Shown piece after piece: positions 1-12,600 of a DNA stretch of 64,000 nt. The stretch comes from Gonatopus flavifemur (taxonomy: Eukaryota > Arthropoda > Insecta > Hymenoptera > Dryinidae). The translations under genes and the position numbers were made by a program. Each line of letters opens with the position of its first letter. The first letter of the stretch is position 1. The notes under the pieces are model-generated. The model was not told where the DNA came from. It worked only from the letters and a program-made list of their open reading frames with translations, and did not search any database. Location of the stretch: positions 2,542,001 through 2,606,000 of the forward strand of contig JAFFJZ010000003.1 of the NCBI GenBank assembly GCA_018340375.1. Direction: 5' to 3'.

Positions 1-3000
1 GAATTTGAAAGTAACGTATACTCAAATATCACACATGTGCAGATGTTTCGTCAAACTACATCACAATTCTATCCTGGTTCATTCTCCTTTACTCTGCACT
101 TGCGTAGTTGGAATCAAGGTTCGTTGATTTCTGTATAAAACACGCAAGATCGTGGTAAAATCGCCATCTTTGAAACACGTTAGAATATTTTGAGAGTAAT
201 AAAATAATGTATCTAAACAAAGTGAAGGTTTTCCACTGACATCTTTTTCAGAATTTCAACTTCACCGGTAAAATATTGGTAGAAAAGAAGTGCAGTATCG
301 ATTGATAATGTGTCAATACATGCAATAGGAGTTCACAATTGTTCTCTAACCTTTCAACTCGTTGACCGGTTAATTTTGTCTTCTCAAAAATATCGACATC
401 ACCTTATCATAATTTCCTCTTTTTCTCATTGAATGTGAGTTGAGTAGCAGTAGTAGATATTGTCATTTTCAAATTAAAATCAGCTTATGAAATAATTCCA
501 CCTTGCTTTTTGTTATCAAAGAGGGAACATAGGGATAAATATATCATTAACCATAAAATCTGATGAATTTTTTTCACAAACTGTGAATATATATATTTAT
601 CACTGTGTTTATAATTTCTTTGATGTAACGGATTTTGAATATTCTTGAGTTTTTACTTACATTGAGAATACAAGAAAGAGACAAGTGTGTATATACAAAG
701 CATGATGCATAATAAACAAATTTCGCGTACGTACTGATTGGATGAGTAAAATGATTTTTTTTATTCACAATCACCATTTGTTGGCTAGCCATGTACAGTA
801 ATCTTGAGTGTTATTCATGTAATGGATATGGAATGTTTCACATATGTTCTGTTATTGGGAATAGTGGTGGTTTTATAGTTGTGACGAGTTCATTTCCGGT
901 GAAGATTCTCGTTCGATACGTCACAATCGAGTCGTAAGAAAAAAAAAACTTTCATGATGATGAAAAATCATTTTTATCGTTTCATTGAAAATATAACTGT
1001 ACTCTGACTAATAGTAGTAAATGCATCTACGTCATAACTTTGAACAATGATATCATAACTGCCTACCGTATATCGTTATTTGTTCCACCGTTTTACGAAA
1101 CTATGGAAAATGATAAAGATTAGGTTTTTTCTACAGGATCAGAAATCAAAGCAGCATTTTTCATGCATGTCAAAAAAACAGGCCGCTCGAAATTTCATCA
1201 ATGAGAGACGAATTGATTAATTCTCACTGATTTTGATGCAAAAAACTGATTGAAACCCATTAAAAATCAATTTTTAATGTTTCTCTTCGCCTCGTGTTGT
1301 TGTTATTCATCTCTCGTGAAAAAATATTTACACCAAATTGTACCAAAAATTCCACCTAATCCACCTTTCACCGCATGGAATAGCGAGACGTACTTGAGTA
1401 TGAAAAAATGCATTTATGCAGCAAAAGTACAAGCAATCACGTTTCCAAATAGTTTAGTTAATTTATTTTCACATTGTTTGAAGAAAGAATGAATGAATTT
1501 TCTTGAGGAAAAACAAGACGGTACCATAGTTGCACGCCAATTCAAAGGCAAAGGGAGGATTTTTAAAGCATACTAAAAATTGTAGCAACAATGCTACGTC
1601 GATCATACGTAAAAACTGTAGAGAAAATTAGTTGCCTATGTGGAAATTGAAACTTGAATTCATATTGACGCGGTAACGTTGTCGAAGTGACGAGTGCTGT
1701 TAAATTTATACGACGGCATTAGCCTGGAATCGAAATGATAACAACGTTTAATACGAGACTCGGCAATAGAACGGAAATCCTGCCCATATTAGGAATTTAT
1801 ACGGATCTGCATTGCCACAAGGCATTCTTGATGAGATGACTTGATGAAATGATTATATGTTTGGTGCAGCGCGAAAATACGCTGTTTCCAATCGCCTGAG
1901 TGGAAATATTGTCAAAATTATATATAAATTATATATAGTTTTGAAAAATTATTTTAAAAAACGCGTACTTAGAATTAGTCTTGGGTTGATTTTGCTGTAT
2001 TTTTTTGGCATAATTCCTCGTAAATATATTCCTACAAGGTTAGCTGCTCCCCTCCCCGGACAATCCATCGAACAGATAGTATGCTGTATTAGAAATTTCA
2101 TCTCAGCTTGTTTTCTTATCAAAGCTGCGTATCATGTGACCAGATTCCAAGATAATTGCATTTTCATGAAAGTTTGAACTGTTTCGAAAATTCAATCCCT
2201 CATCGAATGTCGCCAAAAGAAATTTGCAGAATCTGTCACAGGAATTCAAACGATGTTGAATTCCGCAACACACTGTACAAATTTGTGAATAGTGGATCCC
2301 TTATTGATGCCTTGATGCGTTGGAAATTCAACGATGGGTTTATCGAATGTTATCTCAATTAAATTTGAGTTCACGTCATGTGTTATTTCCAAGTTTTTTC
2401 ATCGTGATAATCTGTATTTGACGAATGCAGATAATAACATTATATATACATAGTAGTTGCGACTGATAAAATGATCGTTATATCTTTTTCTTACCTCACG
2501 TAGTTGAAAATTTCATGAATTTTAACCCCACATGGGAATCCCTTGGAAAATCATTTCATAGAAAATTATTGCAAAATTGAGATGAGATGTCATTGTTCTG
2601 CGATACAGGTATTCTGTAATGACTCTCAAACATTCATTATCACTGATTTCCATAATAAACGGGTCCACCGGGAAAACTAACTAACTATTTCACCACACAC
2701 TGGATGGCGATGCAGTATAAATTTCACCAAGACATCCATATTTGGCGGAAAGATTCATCTAAACATTATTGAGAAAATTACTCAACATGCGTTTATGGAA
2801 AATTCCCTATCAAGCATATATGCACATACAAAACATGAGTAGTTTCACTCATTCTTTCACAATAACCGTCACTGTCCTATTTGTTTTCATGTAGTATATT
2901 TACTCAACGAACGTTGACTGAATATTCATAGAATCCACAGAATGTCTTTGTCTTGACTTGAAATGATCTCTCATCAGTCCGCTGGACATCCTGAATTAAA

Positions 3001-3660
3001 AACGATCAGTGCAACAACAGCAGTATCATTGAAATACCGACGCTATTCGATTAGTTCAGATCTAAGCGTATGTTTATGTCACCAACGAATCTATATGCAA
3101 CGATGATCAAGTTATTAAATCGTTGATTCGAACTTTCGTGTGTTTATTCGGTTAATACAATAGCAACCAATAAGAACAGCGTGATCAGAATGACATCAGA
3201 ATTATGTTATTGTTATTAAAACTGACGGAGTCATTTTAACTGATTGTTTTGCAGGATCATTATAATTCTGTAACTGTATAGAAGATTCTGTGACTCTGCA
3301 TGAAGAGCAAAGAATGGTCATATTTACCATGCTTACATATATATTATTACCAAACAAATGGTAAAGAATTCTGTTCTTACATAGTAAAAATCACGATTTT
3401 ATATAAAACAAGACCGAATACTATGCTGGCATGGTAAATACCATTACCATTCTCTTCTCTCCGTGTAGGGTGTTGAGAAAAATAGTACTTCAACTGATGA
3501 AAGTTTTCTGAGCGTATAGTATCTCAAAAATATCACAGCCACATTACTGGCCTGGTTAGAAAATCCAAAAATAATTCCGATTATTCAGTGCTACGTGGGT
3601 GACCATCGAGCATTCTTTTTTTCATTCATTATGTCTAATACGGCTGACATTGCTTTACAG
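1..3660. other. Upstream intergenic DNA, no gene recognised
   Basis: AT-rich sequence with only short, stop-bounded ORFs (for example at 1857-2177) that have no recognisable domains or splice logic. An AG acceptor with a short pyrimidine stretch at 3659-3660 precedes the sarcoglycan start codon by 17 bases. A non-coding first exon of that gene may therefore lie somewhere here, but I could not place it. The only structured feature seen is the inverted repeat at 3311-3453. Confidence 0.55.
3311..3453. repeat. Short foldback (MITE-like) inverted repeat
   Basis: The left arm at 3311-3334 (agaatggtcatatttaccat...) is the reverse complement of 3430-3453, apart from a three-base gap. The arms are about 24 bp around a roughly 95-bp AT-rich centre. 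No coding capacity. It lies just upstream of the first coding exon of the sarcoglycan gene. Confidence 0.5.
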
Positions 3661-3677
3661 GAGTATAGTAGCGGGCC

Positions 3678-6600
3678 ATGATGCTGATACTATTGTTACC
3701 TGCTTTATGGATCAACTATGTCAAGACTGAAAATATTTTGGATTCAAAAGTCTTCGTTATCCCTATCAAACCCGAAACATTCAATTGGAGCGCTGTCGAT
3801 GGTATGTGTACATTCATCAATATTAAAAAAAAGGCCATACTTTCAAAATATTGCCTATGATTGCTTGATTTTTTGACTAATTTAAATGAAATTCATATTT
3901 GATCATCACAAGACCATTACCGAAGAATAGTATATTGCATTATTTCATTGCAATCGATTGATTAGAAGAGAATATATGCGCGTTCTCAAGAATTGTTCTG
4001 TAATAACTAATTTAATTGAATCCTCATCTCGCTCCACAACTATGATAAATATTTCATGACTAGACATACAAACGAAAATACAGTTCAGAAAAACATTTGG
4101 ATTTGAGGTGTATCATGCTGTGAAAAGTGAGCGATTCCCAACTTTTATTATCCTCTAATCTTCCATATTTTGAAATGATGTTATCGCATGAATACTAAAA
4201 CCCAAAGACCTCGAATCTTGACGCAGATGAACATATTGCAACAAGAAAAATTCAAAACGGTGCATCTAGAAAACAGTTATGATGAACGGCACAATTTATA
4301 TACGTACATAAATAGGCAAACAGGCAGACATACAGATGAACAGAAAGACACATAAACTTTTTTGAATGTTCCGAAGGCATTAGAAGTAAAAATCTCCTGA
4401 ATTCAAATCCAAGTTTCCAATGCTATTTCAATCCTTCATTTCCTCAATAAAGCAACAACCTGGAAGTAAAATGAAGAGCAACGATTATGTGTATAATAAA
4501 TTATCATTGATATGGAAATTCCATTAGAATGTTCTAACTGAAAGTCTGACCACAACTCCTTCCTCTTCGCGAGTACTTGAAGCATCTAAAATCCAATACC
4601 AGGTCAGACTGTTGAGCCGTCAACCGGCATAATAAACACTGATTTGAAATTAAAGTAACTTTACGATTACTTGACGTGTCTACGTCATTCGTCTCCTCGC
4701 GTACGTCTTACGAATAGCCAATTATCGATACTATGATCATTATGGTTACGGAACAACCGCAGCGAACACGTTAGAGGTTCAGTTGGTGTGACAGCTGATT
4801 ATGTGTCACAACAAAGGCAAGGTACATGATTCATGATGGATTTGATAATTCACGGTTTCTCGCACATTGGATTCAACTTGATCGTCAATCTACACAATAA
4901 TTATTACAAACTTTCATTCTTTCTCTCATTTACAGGATCCACTGATCAATTCTCTTATCAACCATCTTTAGTCAACGCTCCCGATCTTCCGTCATGGATT
5001 CATTATACGTACAGCAAACGCGATCGTCGTGGATTCTTGTACGGAGTTCCACCCAATGACAAAAAACATTTTCAGGTAAAATATCAAATGATTTTGAATT
5101 TATATAATTATATAAGAGGAGGTATTCCGTTTGGATTACAGTTAGAAATAGTTGGTTTGAACAAACGTACTTACGAAACGAGGTATCGCGTGTTGGATGT
5201 TAACGTTCTGGAGAAGGAGAATAAAACCAAATGCGAAGTTCAGTTGAAAATTGATAATCTCAATGTGGAGGACATGTTCGATCGTAACAGAACTCGAGCG
5301 CTTCTCGACATATTCAGGTTTGTACATAATTGTTCAACTATGAAATAAATCAAAAGTTTGATTCGACAACATTCTTTAGTCAAATATAACATTTTTTCTG
5401 TATCGAAATCAGATCAAAATTCAATATGAATGATAAGGGAGTGATTTGAGATTCCACGCTATAGATAGGGAAAACTCACTTTTGTGTTAATTTTCTACAT
5501 CCTTTGAGTCAATATTGAACACAAATTTTGAGGAGACCGTTTGGGACATGCACGTGTATTAAAAGTATACAAAATTTCCTACTGTATAAGTTCAATTCCA
5601 TGTGAGTAGTATAAAAACATGCATTGTAGAAATATCAACTCGACAGCTCAAATTTGTTGAAAATTTTCAATTTGCCTTCAACAACAGCTTATTGAATTTG
5701 AAGTATTCTTCAAACTTGAAACAGTGAAATCCCATTGATTAACCTGATTCTATCCGGCCCCACACTTTCCTTGAGCATGGGATGAATGATGAATTACATT
5801 ACAGTGTCTACATAGGGGTGTCTTCCTATGTGAAATTCCGTGCAGAAATTTGAAGGATTGGTTGAAATCTTTATACACGAACTCCATAAAATTGTTTTTC
5901 AATACAAATTTCATCTCCTTATTTCATACGACTTTTATACAAAATTATATCAAAGTTAATATACAGAGATACCTTTATTTTAATAATACTCGTGCATTTA
6001 AATTTTCTTATCGCATACCATATTTTCTTATGAAACTATTTATTTGTTTATTTATACACAGAAATCGACTGTGGAAGGAGGCAACGGATATCTCCGTTTC
6101 TTTCCTAGCATCCGCTGTAGAAGTTGGTGGTCGATTACCTCTTAAACCTGACGAAAGTGAAGGGTGAGTTGATGAATTTCAAAATATGAATTCTTCTTTT
6201 GTAATATTCGGATATACATTTTTAATAACTTTCAAGGATGTCGGCAAATTATTTTTTAATAACATGTAGTGTTTTTTTATTTTCAACTCGTGATTATCCA
6301 TCCCATGTCATGGACGATATTTCGTAATATATTGATCAATTCTGTAATTTTTCAATTTCGAAAGAGAGGAGTGATCTCTTATGATCCTATTCGCATTATT
6401 TTGATAGAATAAAAACAAAATATATATACATAAATGGGTAAGAGAAAGAAAAATCCTTGAGACATTTCAAAGATATCTTCAACGCGTTTGAAAACAAAAC
6501 CTTGAAGCAGTCTTCTAAATATCCTCAAAGGATGTCTTGAACCTTGAATCTTTGGCGGAACATCCTGTGAGGCACCTGCAACACGGAGAAAAATAATTAG

Positions 6601-9600
6601 CTATCATTTGTATAGCTGAAAATTAGCTACAGAAGCTATTTTTTCGCTCTCACAACAGCGAAAATTCACCAACTAAATTATTTGTCTATCCAAATATTGG
6701 AGCTGCAATTTTTTTAGTTACAGTGGTGAAAAAAGGGTGCTAAAAAAATTTCCCTTTCTTCCGTGAGGGGATGAATAGAAGATATTTTTGACGAGATATC
6801 TTGAAAGTGTCTTTGAGACTCGCACGTTCATTGGAAAGCATATCAAAGTCGAATCGAAATTCAATAAAATCGATTTCATATCATATTGACATTTGTCTTC
6901 TGGCTGTGTATGAAATTGAACATTCTTATTCACTCAAATCAAATTTTCTTGAGATTTTACTCAAAATTTCCATATCCTATTATTAACCAGAATTTTACCA
7001 GCTTATTTCATAAGAAATAAGTCTTCGTATTTTTGACACACACTTCCTCCATGTCAACGTAAATTTGTGAGAGTTCAATGACGAAGAAGAAGGTCTTTGA
7101 ACCGAACGAGACGTGATATTCTCTTCAATACGTAAATAACGTTGGGATTGTTTATTTGTATGTTTGAATTGATTATATTATTATTTCATTTCAATTCGCG
7201 CGAGTTCCTGTTCCGTATTATCATCACTCAATAAAAGAGAAACTAATCTCCTGTTTTTTCACGTTCATCATTCGCCGCGAAGTACCCAAAGTTCACGGAT
7301 GAATAACCAAGACGATACCTTTGCCTTATACAACGCGAACTTGATTAACTTGATTTTTCTCTACCTATTTTCCATCTCATTGTATTATCAAATGGACTTT
7401 TTTCACTCATAAAGATCAATTAATGTGTGACGTTTGACGTAACATGATATATCAAAACAACGACGTGACTCCACTCTCCAATATTTATCGTAAATGAAAG
7501 AATATTGTTCTACCTCGGTAATCAATGTTTTACGTTGAAATTATAAATGATATAAATTCGTCATCAACCTAAGACAATAAAATAAAAGAGCAAATGTGTT
7601 TTCTTCGGAACTACAATCATTGATATAGATTATTCTATAATCTACACGAAACATGATTGCAAATATATATATTTATTCTCATGGATTTGTAAACAATTCA
7701 AGACTAGCAATCACGTACATTCGAAAGGACAAAGTATTGTTTTGTTCTATCCCATTGTGGCAGTTTCAAGTTCACAATTCAAGTAGAACAAAGAGTGTTG
7801 TTTTACGAACCGGAGAACCACAGTTTTTCCTTTAATTTTGAATGGTTCTATATCTGTGAGTTTACACAAAGAACGTCATTTAGTCATCGACTATTGAGAA
7901 AAACTGCTAAGTGTGAAAACTGTTTATCCCCATTTCAAATAAAAAGTATCCAATTCAAACCTATCAACTGGTTGATCAGTATGTATTTAATCTTATTAGA
8001 ATCTAATCGGTTTGGATGAGATCAAATAGGAAAATTCCCGGGAAAAAATCTGATTCAAACTGATTGACGAGTTGATAAGTTTGAATCGGGGTTTGAAGCA
8101 GGTTATTAAACATACAAAAGAAAGAAATTTCTTTGATCTCCGTAATGTTAATCGACAAAATAATTGTAACGTTTCATCATAGGTTTACGTTAATATACGC
8201 TCACGAAACAGTCAGTTTCTTTATAAAGTAGGCCTTTCAACGTTCTCGGGTATCCTTTTGTTTCGGTCAACGAACCATCCGAAGAGATACACATGCGTAT
8301 ATGAAGATAAACATTACAGTAATTCATACACGTCATTTGAAACTTTGCGTAGAAAGAAGTATCTAATGTACGTAGACATTCACCGAACAATTAGCTGATT
8401 TTTTAAATGTAATTATAAGAAAATTTCCAATATTTCAATTTTGATATGAAAAATCTTCACAACATATGACATTGTAGTTAAGCAAGAATACATTTTTCTT
8501 CCCCACAACTAGATTTTCTCGTTCAACTCATTGTTCAAGTGCTTTTTCAATTGAATCAGAACATCCCTTGACTCACAATAAATGAATAGAATTTGAGTTC
8601 ACAGGGTATCCCAGAAAATAGGTCTCTCTCCCGATTCGGATTACATTTGTATGAGGCTATTACGGGACCATTGTTCTGATTCAAACTCAGAGGGTAGAGA
8701 GTTCGTTGAAAGATTTTTCAAGAACTTTCCAAGAACTCGGGAGTACCAAAAGAGCTTTTGTAGAATCCTTCGGCCAACGATTCTTTGCTGACTGGAAAAG
8801 GTTTTTTCGGTTAGCAGTTGTCTTTGTCCAACAAGGCACATCAATTTTCCCTTAAGAATCAAAGTTAAAAGGAGTTGAACAATTCAATGCTCTCGAGTAC
8901 TCTGAACTAATCTCAATTACCTCTATTGGAGATTCTAGTAATTCTTCTGTTTTGTCTCTGTTACAGTGTCGTCATGAGACTAGGTAGTTCAGTGCCTTTT
9001 TCGCATGAGCTGAATCAATTGCAGGAAGAAGTGAAACCACTTTGGAAATTACCCACCTGTAACTTTAAAAGAACTACCGAAGAGAGACATTTCAGAAACG
9101 CTAGTTTCGTAATTGATTGGTGCTTCTTTAGATTGGTAATTGTTTCTTTCACCTGATTTTATTATTTTATTCTAATTTTCTTAGCAATGAAGTAGCAAAT
9201 ATTCCCTCAAAACACTTTTATTCGCACACTCTCCGCACAATCGCACGATAACCAAAGCTTTCACGTCCTTGAATTTATTTTTTTCTCATTTATCATAGTA
9301 TTAAACCAAAATATCCGATCGACCTATTCCGTTAGAACTCAAGTAAACCTTGAAACAATCCGTAAGATATTAAAAGACCTCTTCTTCAAAACTTATTCAA
9401 TAATTAATATATATATTTTTTTTTCCATGAAATTACAAAAAAGCTTGAAATCGATCAACAAAATTTAGAACAACGTGAAAGCGCAAGACGTGGTTCGAGT
9501 ATAAACATCGCTGTTCAATCATCTTCCCCTGGGATTTCTGAACATTCCGAATGGCGATGGGCAAGGATATCGAAAACGGACGTTCCCACGAGAAATTATT

Positions 9601-12600
9601 TCAAAGAAATTGTCATATCGATCCTCTTACCAGCAATCTTAATGTTGATATTGGCTCTTCTTCTCAGTACCGCACTTTGTCTCCAACATGATCAAATGTA
9701 AGTATTAATCTTGGAATATTAGGTCTTCTTCTTTTCACAATGTTTGACGTATGGCGGGATGAAATGATAACAGGTTTTTGATAGTTATTGCAGTTATAGA
9801 TAGAATGATGAAGTGTCAAGTCACTGAGTAATTCAAGTAAGGTCAAGTTCCATTCATAAATGAAAGCGATATCTGGCCGATATGAGGGATGACGTGGTGC
9901 GAGAATCGAAAATACAAAGCTGTTTTAGTGCTGTACATGCTCGCTTAACGTAATCGAAAGTAGAAACATGTGCCAATTAAAAGGGTATATACATCAACGC
10001 GTGAAGTTGATAATAGGTACTTACTTGCCAAACACACATAATAGGTATAAGAAATAGATATACGAAGCAGCAATTATGATGACGTGTTGATTCTACGTTG
10101 ATAAGAGGTGTCGATTCGGTACAAGCGTTCGCAAAAGTAACTCTGAATGGATATATACAATATTTCTGAAATATCGAACGATGAAACAGTCAGAAAAATC
10201 ATCATATTTTGACACATAAATTATATGTCATCTCCATTTATGTTCAATATAACCATTATATGTATACGGAGCACCTATTATCTCGAGAGACTCAAGTACT
10301 GAAATGAAAACGAGCATTAAAAAAGGTATAAACAAGTCTCGAGGAGAGCGATTTTATTGCTGTGAGTTGTGAAACTTTTCTCTGAACATCTTGTTCTTGA
10401 TCTTCGTCCCTGATGGAATAAGTTTCTCGTTTATTTCTACTCACGTGTGTGCATACTGTAATGCAACATGTGGCATATGGTATGCCCTGTGTATAGAAAC
10501 AAACTCATGTACCGCAATTTGCAGTTCCAATGTATTTCATTACATTGCGCGGGTAAGTGACCGTATGCGTGAAAGACTGATAGTTATCGTTTCTCTTTAC
10601 GATTCAACGATCAGATCGCATGACGCGAACAATCGTTGTCTGTGACGCAATTTTGAATTCTTTATAGCTCAACGATTGATGTTTATGATGCTCTCAATTA
10701 ACATTACAACTTCATATTTATGGGAAATAACCGTGAGTTGACAAATTTGATGTTCAAACGTTTCCTTTGAAGCACAAGAACACATATTTTATTTCAATTG
10801 TCAACTCGTTGATCGCTTTCTTAGTCTTTTTAAGAAAAGAAACTTCATTGAATATCAAAATTTAATTATTCCATATTTTCGTGGGGGTTTCAGGTCGAAT
10901 AACTTCACTACAAGACTATCGAATCAATTTTACAGAGATATTGTTTGAATAAGACAGCCCCCTCGAGGTCCACGTAGGTCCACAAAATCTTCTTTATCCG
11001 TAGCTCAAAGCCATCAAGTCATAATCCAATCCAAGTAAATCTGAATTCCCGAGAGAAGTTTCTGCAGTGGCCAGCACTGATTGGAATAAAATTGATCGAA
11101 TTTCTAGTAGCTTTTACTCGGAATATTTGGTTGAGGCATTTTAGTTACAGTAACTTCAAAAATTTCTCTCAGTGCAAAATCCAGGATCATTCTGGTTGAA
11201 TTTTGTAAGCATAATTTTCTTTCAAAGCGTATCCGCAAATTCTGACGGTAGTTGCGAATTTTTATGCAAAATAAAAACGTTCATCGTTCCTTCGAACTGC
11301 GTATCAGTTTCATGAAAGATTATAATGATTGATCAAGAATGTATGTTAATAACTATAGACAAGATGATTTTCTCGTACCACTTTTTTTCTTCAGTGAGGC
11401 ATCAACAAGAAGACACGTAATGATAGAATATATTCAGTATAATTAACTGTCAAAGAATCAGGATTTCTCATCAATGTAATATCCGGAATTATCTACAGTT
11501 ATTATGAATAATTTACTGCTTCTCCTGCACAGATTATGATCTTCATAGAATATCATTATTAGTTAAAACCGTGCTCACTATGTTCTTCTCAAAAAGATAT
11601 ATTTTTCTTCGGGGTACATTCTAAGTGAGTCTCTGCGACGTTCGTAGAACATCTTGGGATGATTTTCAAACGTTCCGCTCGTAAACAACCATGTTTTTCA
11701 AACAACGTATACAACAAATTCACGAAATAGTATGCTTGCTAAGTCAGTATTCGAATTGTATGCGGAAAATTTATTGATATTAACTATCAAAAATATTTGG
11801 AAATTTCCAAGAAGAAAATTATGGCGAAAAACTTATGGATTTGTGAATTTCCAAAAAATGTTGGAGAATTTAGCAAAATCGTTTGTGAGTTTAGTGAAAA
11901 ATGTTTGTGAAAAACTTCCAAACTGTTTTTAGAATGGAATGGTGCAAATGGAAGATACAATACTTCAAACAAAAGTCATAAACATCTTTTATATTCTTCT
12001 ATATTATATGTATATGAAAATGATAAAAATTGTGCCAATCTACGAAATCTGACATTATTTTCGTATTCAGCGCACTTCCACCCATCGAATTAGTTCCCAA
12101 ACTTCAGGAAACAGAAAAAAGATTTCGATTGTTGTTCTGTGTAATTATTCGATCTGGACATTTTTATAACGACATGAAAATTCGTCGATTCAAGATAAAA
12201 CTCATTCAAGAAGTAACTTTCAAATATTCATCAAGGATTTCACAGTTTATGATCTACGTACGCGATCAAGGTAATTATCATCATGCTCATGATAATATGC
12301 TGGTATCGTGGAAACAAGAACGGTATTCGTACGTCATCAGTGACATAAGTCGTTAAAAAGTTGAACTTGCGATAAGAATACATGATGATAGGTGCTTTAC
12401 TTCCGCTTACCTTGTAATTTTGTACCGAAGAATTCTCATGGTTAGGAATTTCTGTTCATTATATATCATATTATGATCCTTTTTCAATAAAAATCAAATC
12501 ATCATCAGCTTGTTTTATCTTTGTAGCGTAGATCCAGAATCAGAACGATACTTCCATGAACTATTCAATGTTTTTCTCAAACCCAAGCAGATTGTCAGGT

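Noticed and set aside
1857..2177. 106-codon plus-strand ORF
   Set aside because: No domain, no splice context and composition like surrounding AT-rich DNA. It contains TATATA-type repeat sequence resembling the foldback family.
10391..10645. Cysteine-containing 84-codon ORF in the sarcoglycan intron
   Set aside because: Cysteine spacing matches no family I know, and there is no acceptor or leader that fits. Probably chance.
12030..12356. 108-codon ORF preceded by an AG, considered as a further sarcoglycan exon
   Set aside because: No donor gives a phase-compatible exon with the neighbouring exons, and the residues do not resemble the family tail.
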